Under the pieces are notes generated by a model. That model was given only the letters and a program-made list of their open reading frames with translations, ran no database searches and had not been told where the DNA came from. A stretch of DNA of 64,000 bases from Kushneria konosiri (GTDB lineage: Bacteria > Pseudomonadota > Gammaproteobacteria > Pseudomonadales > Halomonadaceae): contig NZ_CP021323.1 of the NCBI RefSeq assembly GCF_002155145.1, positions 1,798,001-1,862,000 on the forward strand, written 5' to 3'. The translations under genes were made by a program, and so were the position numbers. Positions 42,843 to 52,739 of this stretch are shown one piece after another. The stretch's first letter is position 1, and the number at the start of each line of letters is the position of its first letter.

Positions 42843-43625
42843 CTAGATGCCGGCATACCAGGTATAGCCGCGATCTTCCCAGTAGCCCCCCTTGCCGCCC
42901 TGGATGTCATCGAAATGCTCGACCAGAGTGATGCCCTTGAGATACTTGGCCATCTTGTAGCCGAGCTGTCGCTCCACGCGCAGACGCAGGGGGGCGCCGT
43001 TGCCGACCGGAAGCGGTTCCCCGTTGAGGGAGTGGGCCAACAGGGTCTGTGGGTGAAAGGCCTCGACCATATCAATGCTTTCATAATAATCGTGTGCGCC
43101 ATCGAGCTGGTCCATGCAGTGAAACACCACGTAGCGGGCCGAGCGGTGCACGCCGGCCTGCTCCAGAATGTCGCCCAGCACCGGCCCGGTCCACTGTCCG
43201 ATGGCGCTCCAGCCCTCCACGCAATCGTGGCGGGTAATCTGGGTGCGCGAGGGCAGGGCTCTAAGCGTGTCCAGCGAGAGCTCCAGCGGCGTTTGTACCA
43301 GACCGCCGACCGTAAGCCGCCAGTCCGCGAAGTTGTTGGTCGCCAGCTGTCGGTACAGTGCCGTTTGCGGATCCACTGTCCCGTTGGGTCGAAAGACCGG
43401 TGAGATCATCGAGGCCGGATACTCAACGGCCAGCGACTCTCGTCCGGCCAGCAGACGCTGTGCCCTGAGGTTGAGGGTCTCGGCGCTGCCCAGCAGTCGC
43501 ACTACGGACTCGTTTTCCGACAGCCGGTCGCAGCCGGTAAGCCCCAGAGCTGCGGCACCCAGCAGCGTACGCTGCAGCAGGGCTCGACGGGTCAGGGAAG
43601 TACCTGTGGGCGGTCGACGGCTCAT
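42843..43625 (-). CDS. Molybdopterin-dependent oxidoreductase (sulfite oxidase-like), Tat lipoprotein
   Basis: 260 residues from the ATG at 43625. N-terminal twin-arginine sequence SLTRRALLQRTLLG followed by a lipobox ALGLTGC, so it is exported folded and possibly lipid-anchored. The SUOX/YedY-type molybdopterin fold is seen in WRLTVGGLVQTPLELSLDTL, the Mo-ligand Cys in RHDCVEGWSAIGQWTGPVL, and GYWEDRGYTWYAGI at the end. Related MsrP repairs methionine sulfoxide, but this protein is a different subfamily. ATGA overlap with the cytochrome b gene shows they form one electron-transfer unit. Confidence 0.88.
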   Translation of the reverse strand: MSRRPPTGTSLTRRALLQRTLLGAAALGLTGCDRLSENESVVRLLGSAETLNLRAQRLLAGRESLAVEYPASMISPVFRPNGTVDPQTALYRQLATNNFADWRLTVGGLVQTPLELSLDTLRALPSRTQITRHDCVEGWSAIGQWTGPVLGDILEQAGVHRSARYVVFHCMDQLDGAHDYYESIDMVEAFHPQTLLAHSLNGEPLPVGNGAPLRLRVERQLGYKMAKYLKGITLVEHFDDIQGGKGGYWEDRGYTWYAGI

Positions 43626-44449
43626 GAGGATGACTCCTGATCGGAAGACGAAGGGCTTCGTGGGACACGCCCGGTAATCATGCCGCGCAGCTGACGCAGC
43701 GGATTCGATAGCAGCACCATGACCACATGGACCACGGCGAAGAGCACCAGCGAGAAGGCCGTGATGAAATGAATCGAGCGGGCGCTCTGACGGCCACCGA
43801 ACAGGTCCAGAAGCCAGGGAGCGGCGGCATTGATGGTGGGGGACATGCAAAGACCCGTCACGATCATCAGAGGCAGTGCCAAAAAGACCACGCTCAGATA
43901 GCTCAGTTTCTGCAGGCTGTTGTATTTGCCTGAGTGAGCGTTAAAACGCAGCTTCACATGCTCGAGGATATCTCGCCCGAGCCCACGCCAGTCGCGGGTG
44001 CCGAGCCAGAAATTGCGACGAAAATGACCGCTGAACAGCGCGTAAAGGGCAAAAAGCGCACCGCTGATGGCAAAAAGCCAGGCAAAGAAAAAATGCCATA
44101 TCCGGCCCATGCTCAAGAACTGATAGCTGGGCAGTGTCGCCCAGGCAGGAAAGCCGCGCACGCTCTCGTCTGAATAGCCCAGAAATCCGGTCGTCGTGAA
44201 TTGCCAGGGGCCAAGCGCTGTAATGCCGTGGACGCTGCCATCGGCGCCACGCATGGCGTACATCTCAAGCCAGGGCGCATCAAAGTTGGACGCACTGCCC
44301 CAGTACAGCGCGGGGTGGGCATTAAAGATCTGAAAGCCGCTTAACAGTAAAACGATCAGACACCACAGGTTGATCCAGTGCCATGCGCGCACCGGCAGGC
44401 GATGACGCAGACGGCGTGTACCATTTTGATCCGATGCATGTTGGGACAT
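43622..44449 (-). CDS. Cytochrome b/b6-domain membrane subunit of the molybdoenzyme
   Basis: 275 residues from the ATG at 44449 with AGGA seven bases upstream. Ni-hydrogenase/formate-dehydrogenase type b-cytochrome with four to five helices; heme-ligating His are in VRAWHWINLW, GRIWHFFFAW, RSIHFITAF and AVVHVVMV. It would connect the quinone pool to the periplasmic molybdoenzyme encoded next. N- and C-termini are polar extensions. Translationally coupled to the downstream gene. Confidence 0.88.
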   Translation of the reverse strand: MSQHASDQNGTRRLRHRLPVRAWHWINLWCLIVLLLSGFQIFNAHPALYWGSASNFDAPWLEMYAMRGADGSVHGITALGPWQFTTTGFLGYSDESVRGFPAWATLPSYQFLSMGRIWHFFFAWLFAISGALFALYALFSGHFRRNFWLGTRDWRGLGRDILEHVKLRFNAHSGKYNSLQKLSYLSVVFLALPLMIVTGLCMSPTINAAAPWLLDLFGGRQSARSIHFITAFSLVLFAVVHVVMVLLSNPLRQLRGMITGRVPRSPSSSDQESSS

Positions 44450-44628
44450 GTTGATGTCCTGCAGAAACAGGGAGGAGGCTGAAGTATGGGTCGAGACCGG
44501 CATTGTTCGCCAGTCAACCGAGTTGCAGCATCACCGGCCAGGCCGCGAGCACTGTACTGGCACTGGCCATCTGCACTGGCAGCCGGCGGCGTGGAGAGCA
44601 GGTCATGAAGGAGGCGTACACGGGGCGT

Positions 44629-44650
44629 GACGCTCGCCGAAGCGAGCGTC
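44629..44650 (-). terminator. Hairpin with TTCG loop after the 88-residue gene
   Basis: 9-bp stem GACGCTCGC/GCGAGCGTC; on the minus strand the loop is C(TTCG)G. It lies ten bases past the stop at 44660. No T tract follows. Confidence 0.55.
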
Positions 44651-44659
44651 GTCAGGAGG

Positions 44660-44926
44660 TTACTGGCCAGGGCCGCCGGCGCGCCAGGCCACGGAAGAAA
44701 TGAAGGAAGACGAACCGCTGATCAGGGCTTCGGTAACGCCGCACTCGGTGCACCACGTCTGACTCTTTGACTGGCCCAGTCGGGCACTGGTCGTGCGAAT
44801 GGACTGGCTGTCATTGTCGATATAGATACACTCCAGCGGCGTATCCCGTGGCGGTGCCTGCTCGGAAGTCAGGGTGTAGCCGCCTTCGCGCACAATATTG
44901 CGATAGTTGCTGACAATACCTTCCAT
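44660..44926 (-). CDS. Small hypothetical protein
   Basis: 88 residues; AAGGAG seven bases before the ATG at 44926. No signal peptide or membrane segment. Contains one CxxC-like pair (TWCTECGVTEA), which could bind metal or be redox-active. No family recognised. Clear ribosome site and hairpin support a real gene. Confidence 0.55.
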   Translation of the reverse strand: MEGIVSNYRNIVREGGYTLTSEQAPPRDTPLECIYIDNDSQSIRTTSARLGQSKSQTWCTECGVTEALISGSSSFISSVAWRAGGPGQ

Positions 44927-45217
44927 GGTGCTACTCCTTGAAACGTGTTTCGGGTTTTGCAGACCATGTCGCCTTCATTGGCAACACTGGTTATCTCTCA
45001 TCCAAGCACTCATTGCACGCCCGCGCCATAACATGAGTTGCTATCGATGCAATGCGTCATTAGTCAAATCTCTTTACCAATTTCATCGCACCATAAGTCA
45101 CCGATCTTTCAGGCCGGTGGCGCTGGAAGGGGCAGATGGCTACAAGGGGCGTGCATTCAACGCATCATAAGCTATATTTTTATCCAGTATTCAAAAGGCG
45201 TTCACGGAGAGAACCAC

Positions 45218-45448
45218 ATGACGAACCGCACGGAAGACCCCAGCCATAACGAACAGGCCAGCAATCTTGAAAAGGACCCCAATGACTGGGCCACCGGCGA
45301 TGAAAGCATGACCGGTGCCCAGGCCTCCTATCTGCGCACACTGTGCGAGGAAGCCGGTGTCGAGTTTGATGACTCACTCAACAAGGCCGATGCCTCGAAA
45401 ATGATTGACGACCTGCAGCACAAGACCGGACGCGGTGAGGATCACTGA
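45218..45448 (+). CDS. DUF3072 family protein
   Basis: 76 residues from the ATG at 45218, GGAGAGA upstream. The core KDPNDWATGDESMTGAQASYLRTLCEEAG and the LNKADASKMIDDLQ helix match DUF3072, a small, probably stress-related family that often occurs in salt- and desiccation-tolerant bacteria. It is acidic and soluble. Function unknown. The upstream 291 bp contain no gene and should hold its promoter. Confidence 0.85.
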   Translation: MTNRTEDPSHNEQASNLEKDPNDWATGDESMTGAQASYLRTLCEEAGVEFDDSLNKADASKMIDDLQHKTGRGEDH

Positions 45449-45479
45449 GCCGGTTGTCGAGCGAATGGCATTGAGGAAC

Positions 45480-45503
45480 AAAAGCGCTCAAGGGCGCTTT
45501 TTC
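45480..45503 (+). terminator. Terminator of the DUF3072 gene
   Basis: AAAAGCGC (45480-45487) / GCGCTTTT (45494-45501) with a 6-base loop and T run. Confidence 0.8.
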
Positions 45504-45627
45504 CATGTCTGGCCTGGCGTGATGGCCGGCTCGTGCCAAAGTCGTAGTGCTGGCGTATGATCTATAAAGGGTCGGGCCAGAACCCGGCTGATCCATCCTT
45601 CCAGAATGCCTGAACCCCGAGTCTGCC

Positions 45628-46640
45628 GTGTCTCTACTTGCCCGTCTCAATATTGACAGGTTCCTTCTATACCTTGTCTGCACCGTGGTGCTGGCTTCGC
45701 TGCTGCCGATATCGGGGCGCTATGCCGAGTGGTTTTCCATCGCCACCACCATTGCCATTGGCATGCTGTTTTTCCTCCATGGTGCGCGGCTGTCGCCCAG
45801 AACCGTTGTGAAGGGCATGGCCCACTGGCGTCTGCATCTGGTGATCTTTCTGACCACCTTTGCGCTCTTTCCGATACTCGGACTGATCATCGGGCTGCTG
45901 CCCCCGACACTGCTGTCCCCGGCGCTGTATACCGGCATCCTGTTTTTGTGTGTGCTGCCCTCGACCGTGCAGTCCTCGATCGCCTTTACCTCGATCGGCG
46001 GCGGCAACGTGGCGGCCGCGATCTGTTCCGCCACAGCGTCCAACATTCTGGGCATGTTCATTACCCCGATCCTTCTCGGGCTGGTGTTGAGCGTCAATGC
46101 CGATGGCGGCGCCGGGCCATCGCTGGGGCCATCGGTAATATTCTCATGCAGCTGCTGGCCCCGTTTTTACTGGGCCAGCTCCTGCAACCCTGGATCGGGA
46201 AGTGGATTCGCGAGCACAAGGCGCCACTGGCCATCGTGGATCGCGGCTCGATTCTGATGGTGGTTTATCTGGCCTTCAGCGAAGCGATCGTGGGCGGCCT
46301 TTGGCAACAGGTCGATGGGGTCAGTATCGCGACCATGATCGTGGTGGACGGCGTGCTGCTGGCGGTGGTGCTTATGGTGACCCGTACCGTCAGCCGGTTG
46401 ATGGGCTTTTCACGTGAAGATGAGGTCGCCATCGTCTTTTGTGGTTCCAAAAAGACGCTGGCTTCGGGCGTGCCCATGGCCAACGTGCTCTTCCCCGCCG
46501 CACAGGTCGGCAGTGCGCTGCTACCCTTGATGCTGTTCCACCAGATTCAGCTGTTTGTGTGTGCCATGCTGGCGCGGCGCTATGCGACGCGTCGGGCGGC
46601 GGCGACCGCCGAGACTCGAACCGCGTCGTCGAGCGCTTGA
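45628..46640 (+). pseudogene. Bile acid:sodium symporter family (SBF-like, YfeH-type) gene, frameshifted
   Basis: GTG start at 45628. The first frame reads LLARLNIDRFLLYLVC, SGRYAEWFS, GARLSPRTVVKGMAHWRLH and ASNILGMFITPILLGLVLSVN, all SBF-like transporter, then loses homology after about residue 165. Homology resumes in the +2 frame as AIGNILMQLLAPFLLGQLLQPWI and continues through VAIVFCGSKKTLASGVPMANVLF to the stop at 46640. The switch coincides with a GGGG run at 46125-46128; one extra G would restore a single reading frame of about 337 residues. It is therefore a recent mutation, a sequencing error or, less likely, a programmed shift. The family exports or imports organic anions with Na+. 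Confidence 0.8.
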
Positions 46641-46654
46641 GCCGTGGCGTTTGA

Positions 46655-47452
<798 letters not shown>

Positions 47453-47473
47453 TCGCGTCTGTGTGAGCAATGA

Positions 47474-47501
47474 ACAACGCCGACCCATGGGTCGGCGTTG
47501 T
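47474..47501. terminator. Hairpin between convergent ydfG and nhaC
   Basis: Perfect 13-bp arms (47474-47486 with 47489-47501) around AT. No T tract on either side, but placement between two convergent ends suggests a shared terminator. Confidence 0.7.
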
Positions 47502-47536
47502 CATGATCAGGCGGGTCTTGATGTGCCCTGAAAGGG

Positions 47537-49099
47537 TCAGGCGCGTCCGGTACCAGCCTCGTATTGATCGTCAATGATCTGTCCATCGGAGAGCGTAGGC
47601 AGCTCGGCTTCACTGGCAGGCTGATCATCCTCGCTCATGCGCGTGACGCGAAAGCCGACCAGGGCATAGAGCACGGCAATCCCCAAATTGATCAGATTGA
47701 AAAAGGCGAAGGGCGCATAGCTCAGCGTGGCCACCCCCAGCGTTGCCGCCATGTAGGCGCCGCAGCTGTTCCACGGGATCAGCGGTGAGGTGATTGTGCC
47801 GGAGTCCTCCAGCGCCCGCGACAGATTGACCGGCTTGAGCCGGCGACGCTGAAACTCGGCCTTGTAGATACGCCCGGGCAGCACCACGGAAAGATACTGA
47901 TCGCCGGTCACGATGTTGGTGGCAAGCCCTGTGGCCAGCGTCGAGATGATCAGGGACGAGGTGCTGCGCGCCACGCGCAGAAGACCGCTGACTGCGCGCT
48001 CCAAAAGCCCCAGACGTTCAATGACGCCGCCAAAGGTCATGGCCGACAGGATCAGCCAGACCGTGGTCAGCATGCTGTCCATGCCACCGTTGGTGAGTAG
48101 CGCATCGATTGCCTCGTTGCCCGTATGGGCGCTGTAGCCGTCGTAGAGCGCAATCCAGCTGCCCTTCAAAAGGGCCATGGCATTTGCCAGCGAAGGCGTG
48201 TCGGCCAGCCCGATCACGGCGTCGCGCTGAAAGATCAGGGCAAACAGTACCCCCAGCATGGCGCCGATAAAGATGGTCGGAAACGCCGGCATCTGTTTCC
48301 AGGCCATGACCAAAAGCGCCAGCAGCGGCAGAAGTAGCCAGGCGCTGATGGTGAAGTGGTCGCTCAGGGTCTGCTGAATATCGGTGATGCGTTCGGGCGT
48401 GGCCACCTGGTCGGGGCCGCCCAGCCCCAGCATCAAAAAGGCGATCAGCGCCAGAATGAGACTCGGCGTGGTGGTCCAGAGCATATGGCGGATATGGGCG
48501 AACAGCTCGGCCTCGGCCGAAGCGGGGGCCAGATTGGTAGTGTCGGACAGCGGCGACATCTTGTCGCCGAAATAGCCACCGGAAATGATGGCGCCAGCCG
48601 TGATCGCGCTCGACAGTCCCAGCCCGTTGGCGATGCCGATCAGGCCAATGCCGATGGTGCCGGCCACCGTCCAGGAGCTGCCGACCGACACCGAGACCAG
48701 CGCGCACAGCAGACAGGCCGTGGCGTAGAAGTAGTGAGGGGAGAGGATCTCGAGTCCGTAATAGATCATCGTCGGCACCACGCCCCCCATCGTCCAGGTG
48801 CCGATCATGGCGCCGACTGACAGCAAAATCAGGATCGCCCCGAGCGAGAGATGAATGCCGCGGTTGATGCCCTCTTCTATGGCCTGCCACTGATGGCCGT
48901 TTTTCAGACCCACGATAGCGGCCAGCATGGCCCCCAGAATCAGTGCGATCTGGGTCGGACCGCTGGAGGAGTCCGCGCCAAACAGCGTCACGCTCAGTGC
49001 CAGCATGACAATGACGGCCACAATGGGGAAAAGTGCATCCAGCATGCCGGGGGCACGTGGCGAGGAAGTATCGGCCTCGTGACGGGAAAGGAAAGCCAT
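47537..49099 (-). CDS. nhaC: NhaC-type Na+/H+ antiporter
   Basis: 520 residues from the ATG at 49099. About 12 helices with family blocks: LLSVGAMIGTWTMGGVVPTMIYYGLEIL, SVGSSWTVAGTIGIGLIGI, GAIISGGYFGDKMSPLSDTTNLAPA and ALEDSGTITSPLIPWNSCGAYMAATLGV. NhaC exports Na+ in exchange for protons, suited to a halophile. The ribosome site (GAGAGA) is weak. It is downstream of pntB in the same direction but separated by two hairpins. Confidence 0.93.
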   Translation of the reverse strand: MAFLSRHEADTSSPRAPGMLDALFPIVAVIVMLALSVTLFGADSSSGPTQIALILGAMLAAIVGLKNGHQWQAIEEGINRGIHLSLGAILILLSVGAMIGTWTMGGVVPTMIYYGLEILSPHYFYATACLLCALVSVSVGSSWTVAGTIGIGLIGIANGLGLSSAITAGAIISGGYFGDKMSPLSDTTNLAPASAEAELFAHIRHMLWTTTPSLILALIAFLMLGLGGPDQVATPERITDIQQTLSDHFTISAWLLLPLLALLVMAWKQMPAFPTIFIGAMLGVLFALIFQRDAVIGLADTPSLANAMALLKGSWIALYDGYSAHTGNEAIDALLTNGGMDSMLTTVWLILSAMTFGGVIERLGLLERAVSGLLRVARSTSSLIISTLATGLATNIVTGDQYLSVVLPGRIYKAEFQRRRLKPVNLSRALEDSGTITSPLIPWNSCGAYMAATLGVATLSYAPFAFFNLINLGIAVLYALVGFRVTRMSEDDQPASEAELPTLSDGQIIDDQYEAGTGRA

Positions 49100-49127
49100 G
49101 GTGTCTCTCGTTGCTGCAACCGGAAAG

Positions 49128-49163
49128 AACAGCACCCCATCGATGGCTCGACGGGGTGCTGTT
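49128..49163 (-). promoter_or_regulatory. Hairpin in the nhaC leader
   Basis: 11-bp stem AACAGCACCCC (49128-49138) / GGGGTGCTGTT (49153-49163) 29 bases upstream of the nhaC ATG. It may be a second terminator for pntB or a leader structure of nhaC. Confidence 0.45.
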
Positions 49164-49234
49164 GTCGTAATGGGCGCGGATTATTCCAGAATCGCGATCG
49201 TTTGTCCGCGATCACGCCCCATCGGTTGGCAGCA

Positions 49235-49259
49235 CTGCCCCGACTCTCGGTTGGGGCAG
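49235..49259 (-). terminator. Hairpin after pntB
   Basis: CTGCCCC (49235-49241) / GGGGCAG (49253-49259), extended by three further pairs inside, eight bases past the pntB stop. No T tract. Confidence 0.55.
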
Positions 49260-49266
49260 CGTTACG

Positions 49267-50709
49267 CTAGTCCACCATCGGCAGCAGTGCCGTGAGGCTT
49301 TCACGGGCATCGCCGTAGAACATGCGGCTGTTGTCCTTGTAAAACAGCGGATTTTCGATGCCGGAGTAGCCGGTACCCTGACCGCGCTTGGAAATGAACA
49401 CCTGCTTGGCTTCCCAGACCTTGAGTACCGGCATGCCGGCAATCGGGCTGTTGGGATCTTCCTGAGCGGCCGGATTGACGATGTCGTTGGAGCCGATGAC
49501 GATGACCACGTCGGTCGAGGCGAAATCATCGTTGATCTCATCCATCTCCAGCACGATGTCGTAGGGCACTTTCGCCTCCGCCAGCAGCACGTTCATGTGC
49601 CCCGGCAGCCGCCCGGCAACCGGGTGGATGGCAAAGCGCACTTCCTTGCCTGCCGCGCGCAGCTTGCGCACCAGATCGCTGACGGCAGTCTGAGCCTGGG
49701 CCACCGCCATGCCATAACCCGGCACGATGATGACGCTGTCGGCATCGTTGAGCGCACTGGCCACGCCGCTGGCATCGATCGCCACCTGCTCGCCCTCGAT
49801 CTCCGCGGCCGGACCCTGGCTGCCACCAAAACCGCCCAGAATCACGTTGACGAAGTTACGGTTCATCGCCTTGCACATGATGTAGGAGAGAATGGCACCC
49901 GAGGAGCCTACCAGCGCGCCGGTCACGATCAGAAGGTCGTTGGAGAGCGTAAAGCCGATGGCTGCCGCGGCCCAGCCCGAGTAGCTGTTGAGCATCGACA
50001 CCACCACCGGCATGTCGGCGCCGCCGATGCCCATGATCAGGTGGTAGCCGATGAAAAACGCCAGGGCGGCCAGCAGCAGCAGCGTCCAGAAGCCCGCGCC
50101 GTTGAGGTAAAAAATGGCCAGCAGCAGCGAGAGCACGGCCGCAGCGGCATTGAGAAGGTGCCCGCCGGGCAATTGACGCGGTTTGCCGTCGACCTTGCCG
50201 GCCAGTTTCCCAAAGGCCACCACCGAGCCGGTGAAGGTCACCGCGCCGATGAAGATGCCCAGCACCACTTCGACCTGCAAAAACATCAGCTCATCCGGCG
50301 CCTTGTGCGCCAGAAGCGCTGCAAAGGCCGAGAAATCCTGCATGACGCCATCTGCTGCGCGGGCGGCCAGCACCCGGCGACGCTCCAGGTCGGCGCTCCA
50401 GGCCACGAACACGGCGGCCAGACCGACAAAACTGTGCAGTGCCGCCACCAGCTGTGGCATCTCGGTCATCTCGACCCGGCGTGCCAGTCGAGTACCAATG
50501 ATGGCACCGATGATGATCATCGGAATCATCAGCCAATAGCCGCCGATCCCCGGGCCGAAGGCGGTGAAAAACACGGCCACGGCCATGCCGATGATGCCGT
50601 ACCAGACGGCGCGCTTGGCCTTCTCCTGATTGCTCAGGCCACCCAGCGACAGAATAAACAGAACACTTGCCGCGATCGCCGCGGCAGATACGAACCCTTG
50701 ACTCAACAT
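49267..50709 (-). CDS. pntB: NAD(P) transhydrogenase beta subunit
   Basis: 480 residues. N-terminal half has nine helices ([45 protein letters not shown]); the C-terminal NADP-binding domain III contains [46 protein letters not shown] and [17 protein letters not shown]. With PntA it couples proton entry to reduction of NADP+ by NADH. 16 bp after pntA. Confidence 0.96.
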   Translation of the reverse strand: MLSQGFVSAAAIAASVLFILSLGGLSNQEKAKRAVWYGIIGMAVAVFFTAFGPGIGGYWLMIPMIIIGAIIGTRLARRVEMTEMPQLVAALHSFVGLAAVFVAWSADLERRRVLAARAADGVMQDFSAFAALLAHKAPDELMFLQVEVVLGIFIGAVTFTGSVVAFGKLAGKVDGKPRQLPGGHLLNAAAAVLSLLLAIFYLNGAGFWTLLLLAALAFFIGYHLIMGIGGADMPVVVSMLNSYSGWAAAAIGFTLSNDLLIVTGALVGSSGAILSYIMCKAMNRNFVNVILGGFGGSQGPAAEIEGEQVAIDASGVASALNDADSVIIVPGYGMAVAQAQTAVSDLVRKLRAAGKEVRFAIHPVAGRLPGHMNVLLAEAKVPYDIVLEMDEINDDFASTDVVIVIGSNDIVNPAAQEDPNSPIAGMPVLKVWEAKQVFISKRGQGTGYSGIENPLFYKDNSRMFYGDARESLTALLPMVD

Positions 50710-50725
50710 AGCGTTTCTCGGCCGC

Positions 50726-52297
50726 TCAGGATTTTTGGAACATGGCGAGCATTCGGCGTGTCACCAGAAAGCCCCCCACGATATTGATGGTCGCAATCAG
50801 CACTGAAATCGCCGCCAGAATGCTGACGATCACGCTGCCCGAGCCAATCTGCAGCACCGCCCCCAGAACGATGATGCCCGAGATGGCATTGGTGACCGCC
50901 ATCAGCGGCGTATGCAGCGAGTGACTGACCTTCCAGATCACCTGAAAGCCGATAAAGCAGGCCAGAACAAAGACAATGAAGTGCTGCATGAACGACGCAG
51001 GCGCGACTTCACCGAGCAATAGCATCAGCGCACCGCCGACGGCCAGCATGCCGACCTGACGTTTGGTCTGGGACTTGAACGTGGCGTGCTCGGCAGCCCT
51101 TTTCTCCTCGGCCGTAGGCTCCTTTTCCTTCGGCTTGGGCCTGGCGGCACCGATGGCCTTTGTCTTGGGCGGCGGCGGCGGGAACGTGATCTCGCCCTGA
51201 TGAGTGACCGTGGCGCCGCGGATGACGTCGTCTTCCATGTTGTGCTGGAGGACACCGTCCTTGTCAGGCGTCAGGTCGGTCAGCATGTGGCGGATATTGG
51301 TGGCATACAAAAGCGACGACTGGGTCGCCATGCGCGAGGGATAGTCGGTGTAGCCGACCACCACAACACCATTGTCCGAGACCACGCGCTCATCGGCACG
51401 GGTCAGGTCGCAGTTGCCGCCTTTTTCGGCAGCAAGGTCGATGACCACCGAGCCGGGCTTCATGGCTGCGACCATGTCCTCAAGCCACAGCTTGGGCGCC
51501 GGACGGCCGGGAATCAGCGCGGTGGTGATGACGATATCGACGTCCGCGGCCTGTTCGCGGAAGCACTCAAGCTGCTTTTCGCGAAACTCCGGGCTTGAGG
51601 GCGAGGCATAGCCACCACTTTCCGAGCCGTCCTGGGCGTTATCGAAATCAAGGAACAAAAACTCGGCGCCCATCGATTCGATCTGCTCGGAGACTTCCGG
51701 GCGTACGTCAAAGGCGCGCACGACGGCGCCGAGGCTTGTGGCGGTGCCGATGGCGGCAAGGCCGGCCACGCCTGCGCCAATGACCAGTACCTTCGCCGGG
51801 GGCACCTTGCCTGCGGCGGTGACCTGACCGGTAAAGAAGCGCCCGAAGTTATTGCCGGCCTCAATCACCGCGCGGTAGCCCGCGATGTTGGCCATGGAGG
51901 AGAGCGCGTCCATTTTCTGTGCCCGCGAAATGCGCGGCACCATGTCCATGGCGATGACGCTTGCGCCCTTGTCACGGCACTTCTCAAGCATGGCCTCGTT
52001 CTGGGCGGGCCAGAAAAACGAGATCAAGGTCTGCCCCTTGTGCAGGCGCTCGGCTTCCTCATCATTGGGCTCGCGCACCTTGATGATGACTTCTGCGTCA
52101 TCAAACAGGACCTGAGCACTGTCGACCACCGTGACGCCTGCATCGCGATAGGCCTGGTCGTCAAAGCCGGCGGCAACGCCTGCGCCGGTTTCGATCAAAC
52201 ACGTATGACCCAGCTTCTGAATCTGTGTCGCGCTCTCCGGCGTCAGCGCGACACGCGCTTCCCCCCGAGCACTCTCCCTTGGTGCGCCTATCTTCAC
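50726..52297 (-). CDS. pntA: NAD(P) transhydrogenase alpha subunit
   Basis: 523 residues from a GTG at 52297, GGGGA seven bases upstream; the protein then starts (M)[19 protein letters not shown], the family start. NAD-binding domain I contains [32 protein letters not shown] near residue 165-196; a Pro/Lys-rich linker near 390-420 joins it to four C-terminal helices. This is the two-subunit (E. coli) organisation. In a halophile it supplies NADPH using the proton gradient. Operon pntA-pntB. Confidence 0.96.
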   Translation of the reverse strand: MKIGAPRESARGEARVALTPESATQIQKLGHTCLIETGAGVAAGFDDQAYRDAGVTVVDSAQVLFDDAEVIIKVREPNDEEAERLHKGQTLISFFWPAQNEAMLEKCRDKGASVIAMDMVPRISRAQKMDALSSMANIAGYRAVIEAGNNFGRFFTGQVTAAGKVPPAKVLVIGAGVAGLAAIGTATSLGAVVRAFDVRPEVSEQIESMGAEFLFLDFDNAQDGSESGGYASPSSPEFREKQLECFREQAADVDIVITTALIPGRPAPKLWLEDMVAAMKPGSVVIDLAAEKGGNCDLTRADERVVSDNGVVVVGYTDYPSRMATQSSLLYATNIRHMLTDLTPDKDGVLQHNMEDDVIRGATVTHQGEITFPPPPPKTKAIGAARPKPKEKEPTAEEKRAAEHATFKSQTKRQVGMLAVGGALMLLLGEVAPASFMQHFIVFVLACFIGFQVIWKVSHSLHTPLMAVTNAISGIIVLGAVLQIGSGSVIVSILAAISVLIATINIVGGFLVTRRMLAMFQKS

Positions 52298-52739
52298 TCT
52301 TGTTCCCCTTTGGTGTGAAAAGCGGGCCATTTGCCTCGATCATCGGCTCTTTTGTCAGGCATGGGCCTTTGGACATGATCTGCCATGGCCGTTGCCCCCT
52401 TGCTCAAACGGACTAGGCTCGCACGGCATCTGGCAAAAAGCCGTTCGACCTTTGATTAATAGACCAAGGGGGAGTCGTGGATCGAACGGTGAGTGTCGTT
52501 CTGCCCGAATAAATCGAGCAGGAGATAACGGACGAAGTCGCAAAGCGCGAATCTCCAGCGGCCGCGCAGGCAGGGAAAGCGCGTTGGTCGGCGGGAAAGG
52601 GAGTGGCTGTTACGCCAGAAGAGACACACATGAAGGGATATCGTCCCGTCCGGGCCATAGGGCCGGACGGGAGAAGAAATGGCTGGTGCGGCATCAAACC
52701 GCACGTGATGATACAAGGCCCGCGATTCCTGGAACGCCA
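52298..52739. other. Gene-free interval between speA end and pntA start
   Basis: 442 bp with no credible gene. It holds the pntA promoter (towards 52298) and a GC-rich hairpin (52644-52672, see next). A further inverted repeat CCGTTCGA (52441-52448) / TCGAACGG (52482-52489) lies in between. A small RNA cannot be excluded. Confidence 0.5.
52644..52672 (-). terminator. Hairpin downstream of speA
   Basis: 10-bp perfect stem TCCCGTCCGG/CCGGACGGGA with internal extension, about 70 bp after the speA stop on the minus strand. No T tract. Confidence 0.5.

Noticed and set aside
46100-46150. Programmed frameshifting in the SBF-family gene
   Set aside because: No slippery heptamer of known type and no downstream pseudoknot are evident; GGGG slippage or an indel is simpler.
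49597-50787. 396-residue antisense reading frame over pntB
   Set aside because: Opposite a highly conserved gene, His/Arg/Gln-rich shadow composition, no domain recognised.
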